A stretch of DNA of 64,000 nt. It comes from Papio anubis (taxonomy: Eukaryota > Chordata > Mammalia > Primates > Cercopithecidae). The position numbers and the translations under genes were made by a program. Every line of letters starts with the position of its first letter. Position 1 is the first letter of the stretch. The DNA lies in NCBI RefSeq assembly GCF_008728515.1, contig NC_044991.1, positions 44,968,968 through 45,032,967 on the forward strand, written 5' to 3'. The notes under the pieces are model-generated. The model searched no databases, was not told the DNA's origin, and saw nothing but the letters and a program-made list of their open reading frames with translations. Shown piece after piece: positions 63,559 to 64,000 of the stretch.

Positions 63559-64000
63559 TAAGATTCTGCATGTTTATATAAACATAGCCCTAGAATGGTC
63601 TGTTTCACTCATTTACCCACTCAGCATTTCCAGAATGGTGTGCTTCTATGTGAAACACATGGTCAGGTACAGGGAAACTGAGATGTATGTTAACACAAGC
63701 TTCTGCCCATAACTGACTTTCAATTACAGAAACCTGAAAACTCAAAACCAAGACTGGATGAGAAGGGCTCATATGGGTGCTATAGGAGCTAGAAGAGCTT
63801 CTAAGTTGAGTTGGGTGCCTGGTCAAGGCTTCCCTTGAGAAAGAGCCAGAGAAGGGTGTTAGAGACATGGCGTCCAGCAAGGAGTGGAGGGAGATGACCC
63901 AAAATGGATGTCTGCTGCTTTTTCATGTATCATTTTAATGTGTTATTTCCCATTATTCCAAATTCCTATAAAAGTGCATTGCTATTTAAATATGGTAAAG
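63559..64000. other. Unassigned DNA to window end
   Basis: No element or exon recognised. A 91-codon frame on the minus strand at 63605-63880 has no recognisable domain. Confidence 0.4.

Overview
The window is nuclear DNA of a primate, almost certainly human or a close relative. It is packed with interspersed repeats that exist together only in primates: young L1 3' ends, eleven Alu pieces (old J-like, S and Y types), older L1M, L2 and MIR copies, MaLR LTRs, and fossil DNA transposons (mariner, Tigger, MER20, MER3). The DNA is AT-rich, CpG-poor and has no CpG island. I see no bacterial-style operons, no CRISPR array, no tRNA or rRNA gene, and nothing that supports an undescribed defence or metabolic system. 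No sequence search was possible, so repeat families are named from recalled consensus sequences and subfamily calls are approximate.

Layout. 1-5.1 kb: a young L1 tail, a mariner fossil carrying a 105-bp inverted duplication and cut by a second L1 tail, then L2 pieces. 5.1-7.5 kb: a near full-length Tigger1. 9.3-10.8 kb: an old L1 with a foreign insert. 11-18 kb: L2, MIR, one Alu, a TG microsatellite and old L1. 18.2-24.5 kb: MER20, a candidate coding exon (19550-19660), MIR, old and young L1 3' ends, and two MaLR LTRs. 24.5-31 kb: sparse, with one Alu. 31.3-33.8 kb: an old L1 interrupted by three later insertions. 35.3-38.8 kb: an L1M 3' UTR, an Alu, a second candidate exon (37220-37293), a perfect 38-bp tandem duplication and MER3. 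40-48.5 kb: a pile of plus-strand L1 copies, one inserted in another. 48.5-51.2 kb: an unidentified ORF-bearing segment, three Alus and a MIR. 54.4-57.4 kb: an unusually long L2 copy split by a young L1. 58-62.2 kb: MIRs and three Alus, two of them nested. 62.3-63.6 kb: a near full-length processed GAPDH pseudogene on the minus strand.

Genes. No complete gene lies here. The most gene-like signals are the two candidate exons at 19550-19660 and 37220-37293. Both are on the plus strand, both have good splice sites, both are open in one frame, and their phases join correctly across a 17.6-kb intron. If they are real, most of the window is intron of one plus-strand gene. I do not recognise the encoded peptide. 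All other long reading frames are L1 ORF2, Alu, or antisense to the GAPDH pseudogene.
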